A stretch of 64,000 nucleotides of DNA from Polaromonas sp. OV174 (GCF_900112285.1 NZ_FOKZ01000014.1:62001-126000), one strand, 5' to 3'; counted from the stretch's first letter, positions 44,138 to 53,791 are shown. Numbers and translations are program-made. The notes: generated by a model not told the origin, from the sequence alone.

Positions 44138-45361
44138 ATGAAACCGATCACTAAATCCGCCAAGCTGGCCAATGTGCTCTACGACATCCGTGGCCCCATC
44201 ATGGACGCGGCCAAGCAGATGGAAGATGAGGGGCAAAAGCTCATCAAGCTCAATATTGGCAATCTGGCGGTGTTCGGTTTCGATGCGCCGGAAGAAGTCC
44301 AGCAGGACATGATCCGCAATTTGCCTGCCTCGGCCGGTTACTCCGACAGCAAAGGCATTTTTGCGGCGCGCAAGGCGGTGATGCACGAAACGCAAAAGCA
44401 GGGCATCAAGGGCGTGACGCTGGACGACATCTACCTGGGCAACGGCGCCAGCGAACTGATCTCCATGGCGACCAATGCCTTGCTCGACAACGGCGACGAG
44501 CTACTGCTGCCTTCACCCGACTACCCGCTCTGGACCGCCTCCGTCAGCCTGGCGGGCGGCACGCCGGTTCACTATGTTTGCGACGAAAACAATGGCTGGA
44601 TGCCAAACCTGGACGACATCCGCGCCAAGATCACGCCCCGCACCAAGGGCATCGCGGTCATCAACCCCAACAACCCCACGGGCGCGCTGTACTCCGATGA
44701 ACTGCTCATGGGCATTGTCGAGATTGCCCGCGCGAACAATCTGGTGATCCTGGCCGACGAGGTGTATGACAAGGTGCTGTATGACGGAGTGAAGCACACG
44801 GCGCTGGCCAGCCTGTCAAGCGACGTGCTGACGTTGACCTTCAACTCGCTTTCGAAAAGCTACCGATCCTGCGGCTACCGCGCTGGCTGGCTGGTGGTGT
44901 CTGGCCCGAAAAAGCAGGCACAGGACTATATCGAAGGCCTGAACATGCTGGCCAACATGAAGCTGTGCTCCAACGTGCCCGGCCAATGGGCGATCCAGAC
45001 GGCGCTGGGCGGCTACCAGAGCATCAACGACCTGGTGTGCGAGGGCGGCCGTTTGCGTCGTCAGCGCGATCTGGCCTATGAGCTGATCACTGCGATTCCG
45101 GGTGTCAGCTGCGTCAAACCGAGCGCGGCGCTTTACATGTTTCCCCGGCTCGATCCGCAGGTGTACCCCATCACGGACGACCGCCAGTTTTTCCTCGAAC
45201 TGCTCAAGGAAACCAAGGTGATGCTGGTGCAAGGCACCGGCTTCAACTGGGCGGCGCCTGACCACTTCCGCATCGTCTTTTTGCCGCATGAGGAAGACCT
45301 TCGCGAGGCGATTAACCGTATTGCCAAGTTTCTTGAAAACTATCGCAACAAGCGGCTCTGA
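44138..45361 (+). CDS. alaA: PLP-dependent aminotransferase, AlaA/alanine type
   Basis: 407 residues, class I/II. The N-terminus KSAKLANVLYDIRGPIMDAA matches glutamate-pyruvate aminotransferase AlaA. The PLP Lys is in SLSKSYRSCGYRAGW. The family blocks VINPNNPTGALY and LADEVYDKVLYD are present. It makes alanine from pyruvate and glutamate. ATG at 44138 follows family starts. It sits 67 bp before hom, a pairing common in beta- and gammaproteobacteria. Confidence 0.88.
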   Translation: MKPITKSAKLANVLYDIRGPIMDAAKQMEDEGQKLIKLNIGNLAVFGFDAPEEVQQDMIRNLPASAGYSDSKGIFAARKAVMHETQKQGIKGVTLDDIYLGNGASELISMATNALLDNGDELLLPSPDYPLWTASVSLAGGTPVHYVCDENNGWMPNLDDIRAKITPRTKGIAVINPNNPTGALYSDELLMGIVEIARANNLVILADEVYDKVLYDGVKHTALASLSSDVLTLTFNSLSKSYRSCGYRAGWLVVSGPKKQAQDYIEGLNMLANMKLCSNVPGQWAIQTALGGYQSINDLVCEGGRLRRQRDLAYELITAIPGVSCVKPSAALYMFPRLDPQVYPITDDRQFFLELLKETKVMLVQGTGFNWAAPDHFRIVFLPHEEDLREAINRIAKFLENYRNKRL

Positions 45362-45428
45362 TTTTTAATAACCCCGCCCTTTTCTCAGGGCTACAAGCAG
45401 TAAAAACGACAGGCAGGACTCCGTGACC

Positions 45429-46769
45429 ATGAAAACGACGACGAATTTGAGCCCCATCAGGGTTGGCCTCTTGGGCCTTGGCACCGTGGGCGGCGGCACC
45501 TTTAATGTGCTGCAGCGCAATCAAGAAGAAATTCGCCGTCGTGCCGGCCGCGGCATTGAAATCACCATGGTGGCCGACCTTGACGTGGCGCGCGCCCGGG
45601 CTTTGGTGGGCGAGGGCGTTCAGGTGGTCGACGATGCGCGCAAGGTGGTTGCCAGTCCTGACATCGACATCGTGATCGAACTCATAGGCGGCTATGGCAT
45701 TGCCAAGGCGCTGGTGCTCGAAGCCATTGAGTCAGGCAAGCATGTGGTGACGGCCAACAAGGCGCTGCTGGCGGTGCACGGCACGGAAATTTTCGCGGCG
45801 GCCCAGCGCAAGGGCGTCATGGTGGCTTTCGAGGCTGCGGTTGCCGGTGGTATTCCCATCATCAAGGCGCTGCGCGAGGGCCTGAGCGCCAACTCCATCC
45901 AGTGGATTGCCGGCATCATCAATGGCACGACCAACTTCATCTTGTCCGAGATGCGCGACAAGGGCCTGGACTTTGATGTGGTGCTGAAAGAAGCTCAGCG
46001 TCTGGGTTATGCCGAAGCCGACCCGACCTTTGACATTGAAGGCATAGACGCGGCGCACAAGGCTACCTTGATGAGCGCGATTGCCTTTGGCATTCCGGTC
46101 CAGTTCGACAAGGCTTATACCGAGGGCATCACGCATCTGGCGGCGCAAGATATCCGCTACGCCGAGCAACTCGGTTATCGCATCAAGCTGCTTGGCATCA
46201 CCAAGCGCGCTGCCAACGGCATTGAGCTGCGCGTGCATCCCAGCCTGGTGCCGGCCAAGCGCCTGATCGCCAACGTCGAGGGCGCCATGAACGCCGTGGT
46301 GGTACATGGCGATGCCGTCGGCACGACCTTGTACTACGGCAAGGGCGCGGGCAGCGAGCCCACCGCCAGCGCCGTGATTGCCGACCTGGTCGATATCACG
46401 CGTCTGCACACCGCTGACCCCGGCCATCGTGTGCCGCACCTGGCCTTCCAGCCCGATGCAATGAGCGACCTGGCCATCGTGCCCATGGCTGAAGTGGTGA
46501 CCAGCTACTACCTGCGCCTGAAGGTGGCCGATGAGGCCGGCGTGCTGGCCAATGTGACTGGCATTCTGGCCCAGAACGGCATCAGCATAGATGCCGTGCT
46601 GCAGCGCGAAGCCGATGAAGTGGGCGGTGAAGGCTCCACGCAAACCGACCTCATCATCCTGACGCATGACTGCGTTGAAGCGAAGATGAACCAGGCGCTG
46701 GCTCAGATGCAGGCACTGGCTACGGTGCTGGCGCCCATCACCCGCATCCGCAAGGAGGAGCTGGCTTGA
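45429..46769 (+). CDS. hom: Homoserine dehydrogenase
   Basis: 446 residues. Converts aspartate semialdehyde to homoserine for threonine and methionine. The Rossmann motif VGLLGLGTVGGGTF is at residues 14-27. The catalytic domain has IAGIINGTTNFILSEM and LGYAEADPTFDIEG. A C-terminal ACT domain (YLRLKVADEAGVLANVTGIL) provides feedback control. A GTG two codons earlier is an alternative start. Its stop overlaps the thrC ATG by 1 bp. Confidence 0.97.
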   Translation: MKTTTNLSPIRVGLLGLGTVGGGTFNVLQRNQEEIRRRAGRGIEITMVADLDVARARALVGEGVQVVDDARKVVASPDIDIVIELIGGYGIAKALVLEAIESGKHVVTANKALLAVHGTEIFAAAQRKGVMVAFEAAVAGGIPIIKALREGLSANSIQWIAGIINGTTNFILSEMRDKGLDFDVVLKEAQRLGYAEADPTFDIEGIDAAHKATLMSAIAFGIPVQFDKAYTEGITHLAAQDIRYAEQLGYRIKLLGITKRAANGIELRVHPSLVPAKRLIANVEGAMNAVVVHGDAVGTTLYYGKGAGSEPTASAVIADLVDITRLHTADPGHRVPHLAFQPDAMSDLAIVPMAEVVTSYYLRLKVADEAGVLANVTGILAQNGISIDAVLQREADEVGGEGSTQTDLIILTHDCVEAKMNQALAQMQALATVLAPITRIRKEELA

Positions 46770-48184
46770 TGCGTTACCTCTCCACCCGCGGCCACGCAGA
46801 CCGCAAACAATTTTGCGAAATCCTGCTCGAAGGCCTGGCGCCCGACGGTGGCTTGTACCTGCCCGAGCACTATCCGCAGGTAGACGCTGCGATGCTGACG
46901 AAATGGCGCGGCCTGTCTTATGCCGATCTGGCGTTTGAAGTGCTGTCGCTGTACATCGACGACATTCCCGCCGCCGACCTGAAGGCCATTTGCGCCAAGA
47001 CCTATACCGAAGAGGTGTTCGGTAGCCGCGAAATCGTGCCGCTGAAAAAGCTCGAAGACGGCCTCTACCTCGAAGCCCTGTCCAACGGCCCGACGCTGGC
47101 CTTCAAGGACATGGCCATGCAGTTGTTGGGCAACCTGTTCGAGTACGAACTGGCGCGCCGCGGCGAAGAACTCAACATCCTGGGCGCTACCAGTGGCGAC
47201 ACCGGCAGCGCCGCCGAATACGCCATGCGCGGCAAACACGGCGTGCGCGTCTTCATGCTCTCGCCCCAGGGTCGCATGAGCCCCTTCCAGCAGGCACAGA
47301 TGTTCAGCCTGCAGGATGAAAACATTCACAACATCGCTGTTGAAGGTGTGTTTGACGACTGCCAGGACATCGTCAAGGCGGTGTCCAACGACCTGGACTT
47401 CAAGCGCCAATACAAGATAGGCACCGTCAATTCCATCAACTGGGCGCGCCTGATGGCCCAGGTGGTTTACTACTTCGCCGGCTATTTTCAAGCGACGACG
47501 TCGAACGCCGAGAAGGTCAGCTTCACCGTGCCCTCGGGCAACTTCGGCAATGTTTGCGCCGGCCATGTGGCGCGCAGCATGGGCTTGCCCATTGCCAAGC
47601 TGGTGGTGGCCACCAATGAAAACGACGTGCTCGACGAGTTTTTCCGTACCGGCGTTTACCGCGTGCGCGGCAGTGCCGACACGCATGAAACCTCCAGCCC
47701 GTCCATGGACATTTCCAAGGCCTCGAACTTCGAGCGCTTTGTGTTTGACCTGCTGGGCCGTGATGGCCAGAAAACCAAGGCGCTGTTTCACGACCAGCTC
47801 GCCAGCCAAGGCCGTTTTGACCTGAGCGCGGACGCTGCCTTCGCATCCGCCGCCCAGCGCTACGGCTTTGTCAGCGGCAAGAGTGTTCACGCCGACCGGC
47901 TGGCGACGATTCGTGACACCTGGCAGCGCTTTGCCGCCATGATAGATACGCATACCGCCGACGGCGTGAAAGTGGCGCGCGAGCAGCTTGAGGCCGGCGT
48001 GCCCATGATCGTGCTGGAAACCGCTTTGCCCATCAAGTTTGCGGCCACAATTGAAGAGGCGCTGGGCCAGTCGCCCACGCGGCCGGCCAAGTTCGAAGGC
48101 CTGGAGGCCTTGCCAAAGCGCGTCAAGCTGCTGCCGGCCGATGTGGCGCTGATCAAGCGTTATATTGCCGAGAATGTGCATTAA
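46769..48184 (+). CDS. thrC: Threonine synthase
   Basis: 471 residues, PLP enzyme turning O-phosphohomoserine to threonine. The PLP Lys is in NGPTLAFKDMAMQLLG, the phosphate block is GATSGDTGSAAEYA, and FTVPSGNFGNVCAG is conserved. ATG at 46769 sits 12 bp after AAGGAGGAG and overlaps the hom stop by one base; a TTG one codon earlier is less likely. Its genes form a hom-thrC operon. Confidence 0.97.
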   Translation: MRYLSTRGHADRKQFCEILLEGLAPDGGLYLPEHYPQVDAAMLTKWRGLSYADLAFEVLSLYIDDIPAADLKAICAKTYTEEVFGSREIVPLKKLEDGLYLEALSNGPTLAFKDMAMQLLGNLFEYELARRGEELNILGATSGDTGSAAEYAMRGKHGVRVFMLSPQGRMSPFQQAQMFSLQDENIHNIAVEGVFDDCQDIVKAVSNDLDFKRQYKIGTVNSINWARLMAQVVYYFAGYFQATTSNAEKVSFTVPSGNFGNVCAGHVARSMGLPIAKLVVATNENDVLDEFFRTGVYRVRGSADTHETSSPSMDISKASNFERFVFDLLGRDGQKTKALFHDQLASQGRFDLSADAAFASAAQRYGFVSGKSVHADRLATIRDTWQRFAAMIDTHTADGVKVAREQLEAGVPMIVLETALPIKFAATIEEALGQSPTRPAKFEGLEALPKRVKLLPADVALIKRYIAENVH

Positions 48185-48195
48185 ATCGAGCTCTA

Positions 48196-48246
48196 GCCCT
48201 TGCTGCATAAGCGCAACAAGCTATTTAATTAATAGCAAATACCTGT
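48196..48246 (-). repeat. Interspersed repeat copy C
   Basis: Read on the minus strand: TTTGCTATTAATTAAATAGC, TTGTTGCGC, then CAAGGGCTAGAGC. It fills the thrC-mobB gap and includes the palindromic part CTATTAATTAAATAG. Confidence 0.7.
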
Positions 48247-48262
48247 TCCTGAGGGCCTACGC

Positions 48263-48799
48263 ATGAAGGTAGTCGGATTTGCCGGGTACTCCGGCTCGGG
48301 CAAGACAACGCTGGTGGAAAAGCTGATTCCGGCCCTCAAGCTGCACGGCTTGCGGGTGTCTGTGGTCAAGCATGCCCATCACAGTTTTGACATTGACCTG
48401 CCGGGCAAGGACACCCACAGGCACCGCGAGGCCGGTGCCTTCGAGGTGGTGGTGGCCTCGCAAAACCGGCTGGCGCTGATGCGCGAGTTCGAACAGTCTG
48501 CCGAGTTGACGGTGCATCAGCTGATTGCCGAGCTGTACGAGGGCGTGGACTGGGTGCTGGTCGAAGGCTTCAAGCACAGCGATCTGCCAAAGATTGAAAT
48601 CTGGCGTGCTTCGTCCGGTCAGCCCACCCGCTATATGGACGACGAGTTCATCGTCGCCATCGCCACCGACTCGCCCGAACAGTTGCCAGAGGCAACCCTG
48701 CGTCCAGTGCTGGATTTGAACAATCCGGACGCCGTGGCCGATTACCTGCTCAACAATCCAGATCGTTTTCGCTATTGCTTTGAAGATCGCCTCGCTTGA
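48263..48799 (+). CDS. mobB: Molybdopterin-guanine dinucleotide synthesis protein B
   Basis: 178 residues. GTP-binding protein that assists MobA. Walker A is GYSGSGKTTLVE at residues 8-19. Family block VVKHAHHSFDIDLPGKDTHR is present, and WVLVEGFKHSDLPKIEI follows. It begins the molybdenum-cofactor stretch, with moeA 440 bp downstream. Confidence 0.94.
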   Translation: MKVVGFAGYSGSGKTTLVEKLIPALKLHGLRVSVVKHAHHSFDIDLPGKDTHRHREAGAFEVVVASQNRLALMREFEQSAELTVHQLIAELYEGVDWVLVEGFKHSDLPKIEIWRASSGQPTRYMDDEFIVAIATDSPEQLPEATLRPVLDLNNPDAVADYLLNNPDRFRYCFEDRLA

Positions 48800-48837
48800 G
48801 CCGCCTGGCTCAAGCCTCCAACAAGGACTGGTTCGCC

Positions 48838-49233
48838 ATGAAATTCGGTTACACCATTGTTTACGTGCCCGATGTCCAAGCCTCATTGAGTTTCTTCGAG
48901 GCCGCTTTTGGCCTGCCGCGCCGTTTCCTGCACGAGTCGGGCAGTTACGGCGAGCTGGAAACCGGAGCCACCACATTGGCTTTTGCTGCCCATGAGCTGG
49001 GCCACATGAATTTTCCCGCCGGTCATGTCGCCGCCCACGACTCGCCCCAGCCGTTGGGGATGGAGATCGCCCTGGTCACGCCCGATGTGGTCGCCGCCCA
49101 CGCAGCCGCCTTGAAGGCCGGCGCGCGCGAGCTCGCCGCCCCGCAACAAAAACCCTGGGGCCAGCTGGTTTCCTATGTCCGCTGCCCCGATGGCACGCTC
49201 GTCGAGCTGTGCACACCCGTTTCCAACACCTAG
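48838..49233 (+). CDS. VOC-family (glyoxalase-like) protein
   Basis: 131 residues with two beta-alpha-beta-beta-beta repeats: FGYTIVYVPDVQASLSFFEA and VSYVRCPDGTLVELCTPV. Most members bind a metal and act on small metabolites; here Glu at LVELCTP and His/Glu earlier could be ligands, but the substrate is unknown. It sits between mobB and moeA and starts about 40 bp after mobB. ATG at 48838 is preferred to an upstream TTG. Confidence 0.88.
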   Translation: MKFGYTIVYVPDVQASLSFFEAAFGLPRRFLHESGSYGELETGATTLAFAAHELGHMNFPAGHVAAHDSPQPLGMEIALVTPDVVAAHAAALKAGARELAAPQQKPWGQLVSYVRCPDGTLVELCTPVSNT

Positions 49234-49235
49234 CC

Positions 49236-50483
49236 ATGAGCCTGATACCTACCCCTTCCGCCAGCGCCCGCGCGCCCCTCAAACCGCTTGACCTGGCGCT
49301 GACAGAGCTGCTGGCCCATGCCCAGCCCTTGCCGGGCGCCGAAAGCGTTTCCACCTTTGAGGCCGATGGCCGCGTGCTGGCGCAAGATCTGCTGTCCAGC
49401 CTGGACGTGCCGGCCCTTGATAACAGTTCCATGGACGGCTACGCCGTGCGTTGTGCCGATTGGGCTGATGCCGACACGCTGTTTCCTGTCAGTCAGCGCA
49501 TCCCGGCCGGCAGCAGCGGCCATACCTTGGCCGCCGCGAGCGTGGCGCGGATTTTCACCGGTGCCCCGATTCCGCCTGGCGCCGATGCCGTGGTGATGCA
49601 GGAAGACTGCGACGTGCTGGACAACGGCATTCGCATCCGGCTCCAGCCCGCGCCCGGGCAGTGGATTCGCCGCCGTGGCGAAGACGTTGCCGCCGCAGCG
49701 GTTGTCTTGCAGCGCGGCGAGCGTCTCAGCCCGGCATCGCTGGGGCTGGCCGCCAGCATAGGTTTTGGCCAGCTGCAAGTGGCCCCGCGCGTGCGGGTGG
49801 CCTTGTTTTCCACCGGCGACGAACTCGTGATGCCCGGCGATGTGGCCCCTGCCGATATGAAGCCAGGCGCCATCTACAACTCCAACCGTTTCTTCCTGCG
49901 GGCCCTGTTGCAGCGCCTGGGCTGCGTGGTGACCGATCTGGGTATAGTGCCCGACCGGCTGGATGCGACCATGGACGCGCTCAGGGGCGCGAGCCAGCAG
50001 CACGACCTGATTCTGACCAGCGGCGGTGTTTCGGTCGGCGAAGAAGACCATATCAAGCCAGCCGTTCAGGCGCTGGGCGCGCTCAACCTGTGGCAAATCG
50101 CCATCAAGCCGGGCAAACCCTTCGCCTACGGCCAGATTGGTGCAGCGCACTTTATCGGTTTGCCGGGCAATCCGGTGTCCAGCTTCGTCACTTTTTTGCT
50201 GTTGGTGCGGCCCTTCCTGCTCAAACTCCAGGGCGTGACCGAGCTTGCTCCTGAATCAATAGCGCTTCCCGCCCATTTCACCTGGCCTAAAGCCGATAAA
50301 CGTCGTGAATTCTTGCGCGTCAGACAGAATGTGGCGGGTGGGCTGGATTTGTTCGGCAACCAAAGCTCGGGCGTGCTCACCTCAGCCGTCTGGGGCGATG
50401 GCCTAGTGGACAACCCGGCCGGCCAAACCATCGCTCACGGCGATACGGTGCGTTTCATTCCCTTCTCGGCCCTCTTGTCATGA
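49236..50483 (+). CDS. moeA: Molybdopterin molybdenumtransferase
   Basis: 415 residues. Inserts molybdenum into adenylated molybdopterin. The N-terminal block LDVPALDNSSMDGYAVR and the conserved FTGAPIPPGADAVVMQED are present, with LFSTGDELVMPG and TSGGVSVGEEDHIKPA for the MogA-like domain. ATG at 49236 comes right after the VOC gene stop. The stop overlaps the moaD ATG by four bases. Confidence 0.96.
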   Translation: MSLIPTPSASARAPLKPLDLALTELLAHAQPLPGAESVSTFEADGRVLAQDLLSSLDVPALDNSSMDGYAVRCADWADADTLFPVSQRIPAGSSGHTLAAASVARIFTGAPIPPGADAVVMQEDCDVLDNGIRIRLQPAPGQWIRRRGEDVAAAAVVLQRGERLSPASLGLAASIGFGQLQVAPRVRVALFSTGDELVMPGDVAPADMKPGAIYNSNRFFLRALLQRLGCVVTDLGIVPDRLDATMDALRGASQQHDLILTSGGVSVGEEDHIKPAVQALGALNLWQIAIKPGKPFAYGQIGAAHFIGLPGNPVSSFVTFLLLVRPFLLKLQGVTELAPESIALPAHFTWPKADKRREFLRVRQNVAGGLDLFGNQSSGVLTSAVWGDGLVDNPAGQTIAHGDTVRFIPFSALLS

Positions 50484-50731
50484 AAATCAGTATCAAATAC
50501 TTCGCCTCCATCCGCGAGGCTATCGGCCAAGGCAGCGAGCTGCGCGATACCGCTGCCACCACGCTGGCCGGCCTGCGCGATGAACTGCTGGCTGCCAGCC
50601 CGGCCCATGCCGCCAGCCTGGCGCGCGGCCGGTCGGTGCGCATGGCGCTGAATCAGGTCATGAGCGACGAGGCCGCCGCCCTGAGCGAGGGCTGCGAAGT
50701 CGCTTTCTTTCCGCCGGTCACCGGAGGCTAG
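50480..50731 (+). CDS. moaD: Molybdopterin synthase small subunit
   Basis: 83 residues of ubiquitin-like fold. The C-terminal PPVTGG carries the Gly-Gly that becomes thiocarboxylated to donate sulfur. ATGA overlap with moeA shows coupling. Its usual partner moaE is 1.9 kb downstream rather than adjacent. Confidence 0.96.
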   Translation: MKISIKYFASIREAIGQGSELRDTAATTLAGLRDELLAASPAHAASLARGRSVRMALNQVMSDEAAALSEGCEVAFFPPVTGG

Positions 50732-50880
50732 GCCTCGCTCCCTGGCGGATGTAAAACCCGCTGTGCAGTTGCGCCGCTGCCGAGCTTTGGCTTTAGGTGT
50801 CAAGATGAAACGATGGCCCAGGCCAGTCGAAAATCACCCAAAATCCCGATGGTGCGTGTCTAACAAAAGGAGAGTTGATC

Positions 50881-51327
50881 ATGGCTACTGGTACCGTCAG
50901 ACTTCATCGCGTGCTCCGTGCCAAACCCAACAAGGTCTACCGGGCATTCCTGGACGTGGACGCCATGGCCAAGTGGCTGCCACCCTATGGATTCGTCTGC
51001 AAGGTCGAGCATTTGGACGCTCAGGTCGGCGGAACCTTCAAGATGTCCTTCCAGAACTTCTCAACCGGCAACGGACACTCGTTCGGTGGACGCTATTTGG
51101 AGCTGGTGCCGGATGAGCTCATTCGCTACACCGACAAGTTCGATGATCCGAATTTGGCTGGCGAACTTCAAGTCACGGTGTCCTTGAAGGCGGTCTCATG
51201 TGGAACCGAGATAGCCATTGTGCAAGAAGGCATTCCGGAAGTGATACCGGTTGAAATGTGCTACCTCGGTTGGCAAGAATCGCTGGCCCAGCTTGCCAAT
51301 CTGGTTGAACCGGACATCCCTGGCTAG
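50881..51327 (+). CDS. SRPBCC/AHSA1-family protein
   Basis: 148 residues. The pattern RVLRAKPNKVYRAFLDVDAM, KWLPPYGF, GGTFKMSFQNF and PVEMCYLGWQESLAQLANLV fits the Aha1-domain/polyketide-cyclase fold. The ligand is unknown. ATG at 50881 has AAAGGAGAG 5-10 bp before it. It is the first of three genes that interrupt moaD-moaE, with its own upstream gap of 149 bp. Confidence 0.92.
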   Translation: MATGTVRLHRVLRAKPNKVYRAFLDVDAMAKWLPPYGFVCKVEHLDAQVGGTFKMSFQNFSTGNGHSFGGRYLELVPDELIRYTDKFDDPNLAGELQVTVSLKAVSCGTEIAIVQEGIPEVIPVEMCYLGWQESLAQLANLVEPDIPG

Positions 51328-51418
51328 CGCCGTGACGCCTGGCGTTTCCATCGAGTGGATCTGCCCCGGCAAGTCGGACTGGGCGCCTCATGTCTAGCCT
51401 TGGAACTATGGGTTGACC

Positions 51419-52072
51419 ATGGAAAATTTCCCCAAAGATATCTACACGGAACCCGAGCCGGACGTCAATACGCTCGCCAATTTGGGGCCACTCACCGGGA
51501 TGGCAGGTATCTGGACCGGCGCGCGTGGCCTCGACATCAACCCCAAGCCTGACGGCCCCGAAAAGCAGGCTTTCATCGAGCACGTGGAGTTGCAGCCTAT
51601 CGATGCGCAGACCAATGGGCCGCAACTGTTCTACGGACTGCGTTACCACACGCGTATCGTCAAGCCTGATGAGGTCGAAACGTTTCACGATCAGGTCGGC
51701 TACTGGCTATGGGAGCCGGCAACGGGCGCCGTGATCCAGACGCTTTCGATACCGCGCGGGCAAGCGGCGATGGCGGTCGGTCGAGCGGCGGCTGACGCGA
51801 GAACCTTTCGCCTCCAGGCGGTCCGTGGGTCCGAGACGAATGGGATCGTGTCCAATCCGTTTCTCGAGTACGCATTCAGGACGCAGAGCTATACCATCAC
51901 GGTGTCTATCAACGCCGATGGGACCTGGTCTTACGAGCAGGACACGGTGTTAATCATCCCGGGGCAATCAGAACCGTTTCACCACACCGATCGCAATACG
52001 CTGCGCAAGATCGGTGAGCCCACGCCCAACCCCACGGCGCAAGCGGCAGCAAGGAAATCGGGAAAATCCTAG
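51419..52072 (+). CDS. Heme-binding beta-barrel / FABP-like protein
   Basis: 217 residues. LANLGPLTGMAGIWTGARGL and HTDRNTLRKIGEPTPNP are typical of the FABP-like/THAP4 heme-binding family, and the middle is beta-rich (LFYGLRYHTRIVKPDEVETF, GYWLWEPATGAVIQTLSIPR). A role in heme or nitric-oxide handling is known for some relatives only. Start ATG 51419 preferred over TTG two codons earlier. Second gene of the inserted trio. Confidence 0.85.
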   Translation: MENFPKDIYTEPEPDVNTLANLGPLTGMAGIWTGARGLDINPKPDGPEKQAFIEHVELQPIDAQTNGPQLFYGLRYHTRIVKPDEVETFHDQVGYWLWEPATGAVIQTLSIPRGQAAMAVGRAAADARTFRLQAVRGSETNGIVSNPFLEYAFRTQSYTITVSINADGTWSYEQDTVLIIPGQSEPFHHTDRNTLRKIGEPTPNPTAQAAARKSGKS

Positions 52073-52141
52073 CCGCATGGACGATGAGTTCGAACATGGC
52101 GCTGTCGTGTTTTTCGACTTGCGCCCCTTTGAGGAAAGACG

Positions 52142-52543
52142 ATGAACAGCAAACCGGTGGAGTCCGCGGCATCGGCGCCTGAGCTGATCAGCCAGCGCAT
52201 CGCCGAGCTGGGCGACTGGCGTGGCAAGCTGCTCGAACGCCTGCGCCAGCTGATCAAGGAGGCGGACCCTGAGATCGTCGAGGAGTGGAAGTGGCGCGGA
52301 ACGCCGGTCTGGTCCCGCCAGGGAATCGTCTGCACCGGTGAGAGCTACAAGAGCGTGGTCAAGATGACCTTTGCCAAGGGCGCTTCCTTGCAGGACCCGG
52401 CCAAGCTGTTCAACGCCAGCCTTGATGGCAAGGTGCGACGGGCGATCGATCTGCGCGAGACCGATGAGTTCGATGAGGCGGCGTTAAAGAGCCTCATTCG
52501 GGCGGCCGTCGCGGCCAACATTTTCGCCAAGAAGAAAGGCTAG
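52142..52543 (+). CDS. DUF1801-domain protein
   Basis: 133 residues. The pattern LIKEADPEIVEEWKWRGTPV, W, GIVCTGESYKSVVKMTFAKG is the DUF1801/YdhG type, of unknown function. An AAAGACG-type weak ribosome site precedes ATG 52142. It is the third gene of the trio between moaD and moaE. Confidence 0.88.
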   Translation: MNSKPVESAASAPELISQRIAELGDWRGKLLERLRQLIKEADPEIVEEWKWRGTPVWSRQGIVCTGESYKSVVKMTFAKGASLQDPAKLFNASLDGKVRRAIDLRETDEFDEAALKSLIRAAVAANIFAKKKG

Positions 52544-52647
52544 TGGGCCTTCGCACAACAGATGCCCCATGTGTTCGCCTGAGCCAAGCCCCGGAGCGCG
52601 TTAAAGTACATCATTGAACCCGGACCCATCACTTTTTCTATTTGCCC

Positions 52648-53124
52648 ATGAACCCGCTGCGCGTCTCCATTCAAACCTCTGATTTCGACCTTTCCGCCGA
52701 GCTGGCGGCCTTGCGCGCGCAGGACAAGCGCGTGGGCGCTGTCTGCAGCTTTGTCGGTACCGTGCGCGACCGCAATGATGGCCTGAGCGTCAGCAGCATG
52801 GAGCTGGAGCATTACCCCGGCATGACCGAAAAAGCCATAGAGGCCATGATCGACGAGGCTTGCGTGCGCTTTGATATTTTGGGCGCCCGGGTGATTCATC
52901 GAGTCGGGCTGTTGCAGCCGCTGGATCAGGTGGTCATGGTGGCCGTCATCTCGGCCCATCGCGGTGAAAGCTTCAAGGCCTGTGAATTCTTGATGGACTA
53001 CCTGAAAACCCAGGCGCCATTCTGGAAAAAAGAGCAGACGCCTGAAGGGGTGCGCTGGGTGGATGCCCGTGTCAGCGATGACGCGGCTTTGGCCAGGTGG
53101 GGTATCCAGGCGGTGAACGGCTAG
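52648..53124 (+). CDS. moaE: Molybdopterin synthase large subunit
   Basis: 158 residues. Catalytic subunit converting precursor Z to molybdopterin with MoaD. Conserved blocks GAVCSFVGTVRD, MELEHYPGMTEKAIE, and APFWKKEQTPEGVRWV, with the active-site Lys in the last, are present. ATG at 52648 preferred to TTG two codons upstream. Confidence 0.96.
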   Translation: MNPLRVSIQTSDFDLSAELAALRAQDKRVGAVCSFVGTVRDRNDGLSVSSMELEHYPGMTEKAIEAMIDEACVRFDILGARVIHRVGLLQPLDQVVMVAVISAHRGESFKACEFLMDYLKTQAPFWKKEQTPEGVRWVDARVSDDAALARWGIQAVNG

Positions 53125-53185
53125 CGCCCAAGGGCGCGCCCGAAAAGGCAGTTGCGCGGCCCCATATAGATACGTAAACAGCCGC

Positions 53186-53791
53186 TCAGTTCAGATATCT
53201 GGGCCTGTCCTGAGTCATGGCGCCTTCGGTGTCATCTTCGCCGCTGGTGGGCAGCTTGGTGGCGGAGAGGGCTGGCGGCGTCGCCTCCAGCCAGCGTGAT
53301 TTATGGAGACTTTGGTGCAATAGCTGCAGCAAGCCATGGCAGAGCTGGGCCTCCATGTTGAGTTGGAAATGACGCGTGCTTTCCTGATTCGGCAGCTTTT
53401 CAAACGCTTGCAGGCGCAGCCTGCCATCGTCCATGAGTGTGAGTTTGAGCTCGGTGAGCAGCAGCGGCTCAGCGCTGGACTCCGGGGCATCAGGCGGGGC
53501 GGGCTGCTCTTGGTAAGGGGTGTTGAAGTCTGCGGTGCGTATTTGCGCTTCTTTCTCGAAGGCTGCCAGAAGTTGCTCACGCTGATCGGGCAGACTGGTC
53601 GTGGCCGCCGTTGCACCCACGACTTTTTTCATCTGATCGCCGTTGCTTTGTTCGAGTACTGGCAAGAGGGCCAAGGCCAGGCGCCGGGTGAGCCAGGCAC
53701 GAAACTCGCCGCCCTTGTTCTTGCCATTGACACGTATCAGCAAACGATCTTGCTCCACCACGTAGGTGATCGAGATCTGGTGTATGTTCAT
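53186..53791 (-). CDS. Hypothetical protein convergent with moaE
   Basis: 201 residues starting MNIHQISITYVVEQDRLLIR. No enzymatic motif. Blocks GGEFRAWLTRRLALALLPVL and LLLTELKLTLMDDGRLRLQA suggest a beta-rich protein with a helical segment. Similar proteins occur, as far as I recall, only in betaproteobacteria. It is divergent from clpB, and the clpB heat-shock promoter lies in the 113-bp gap. Confidence 0.7.
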   Translation of the reverse strand: MNIHQISITYVVEQDRLLIRVNGKNKGGEFRAWLTRRLALALLPVLEQSNGDQMKKVVGATAATTSLPDQREQLLAAFEKEAQIRTADFNTPYQEQPAPPDAPESSAEPLLLTELKLTLMDDGRLRLQAFEKLPNQESTRHFQLNMEAQLCHGLLQLLHQSLHKSRWLEATPPALSATKLPTSGEDDTEGAMTQDRPRYLN

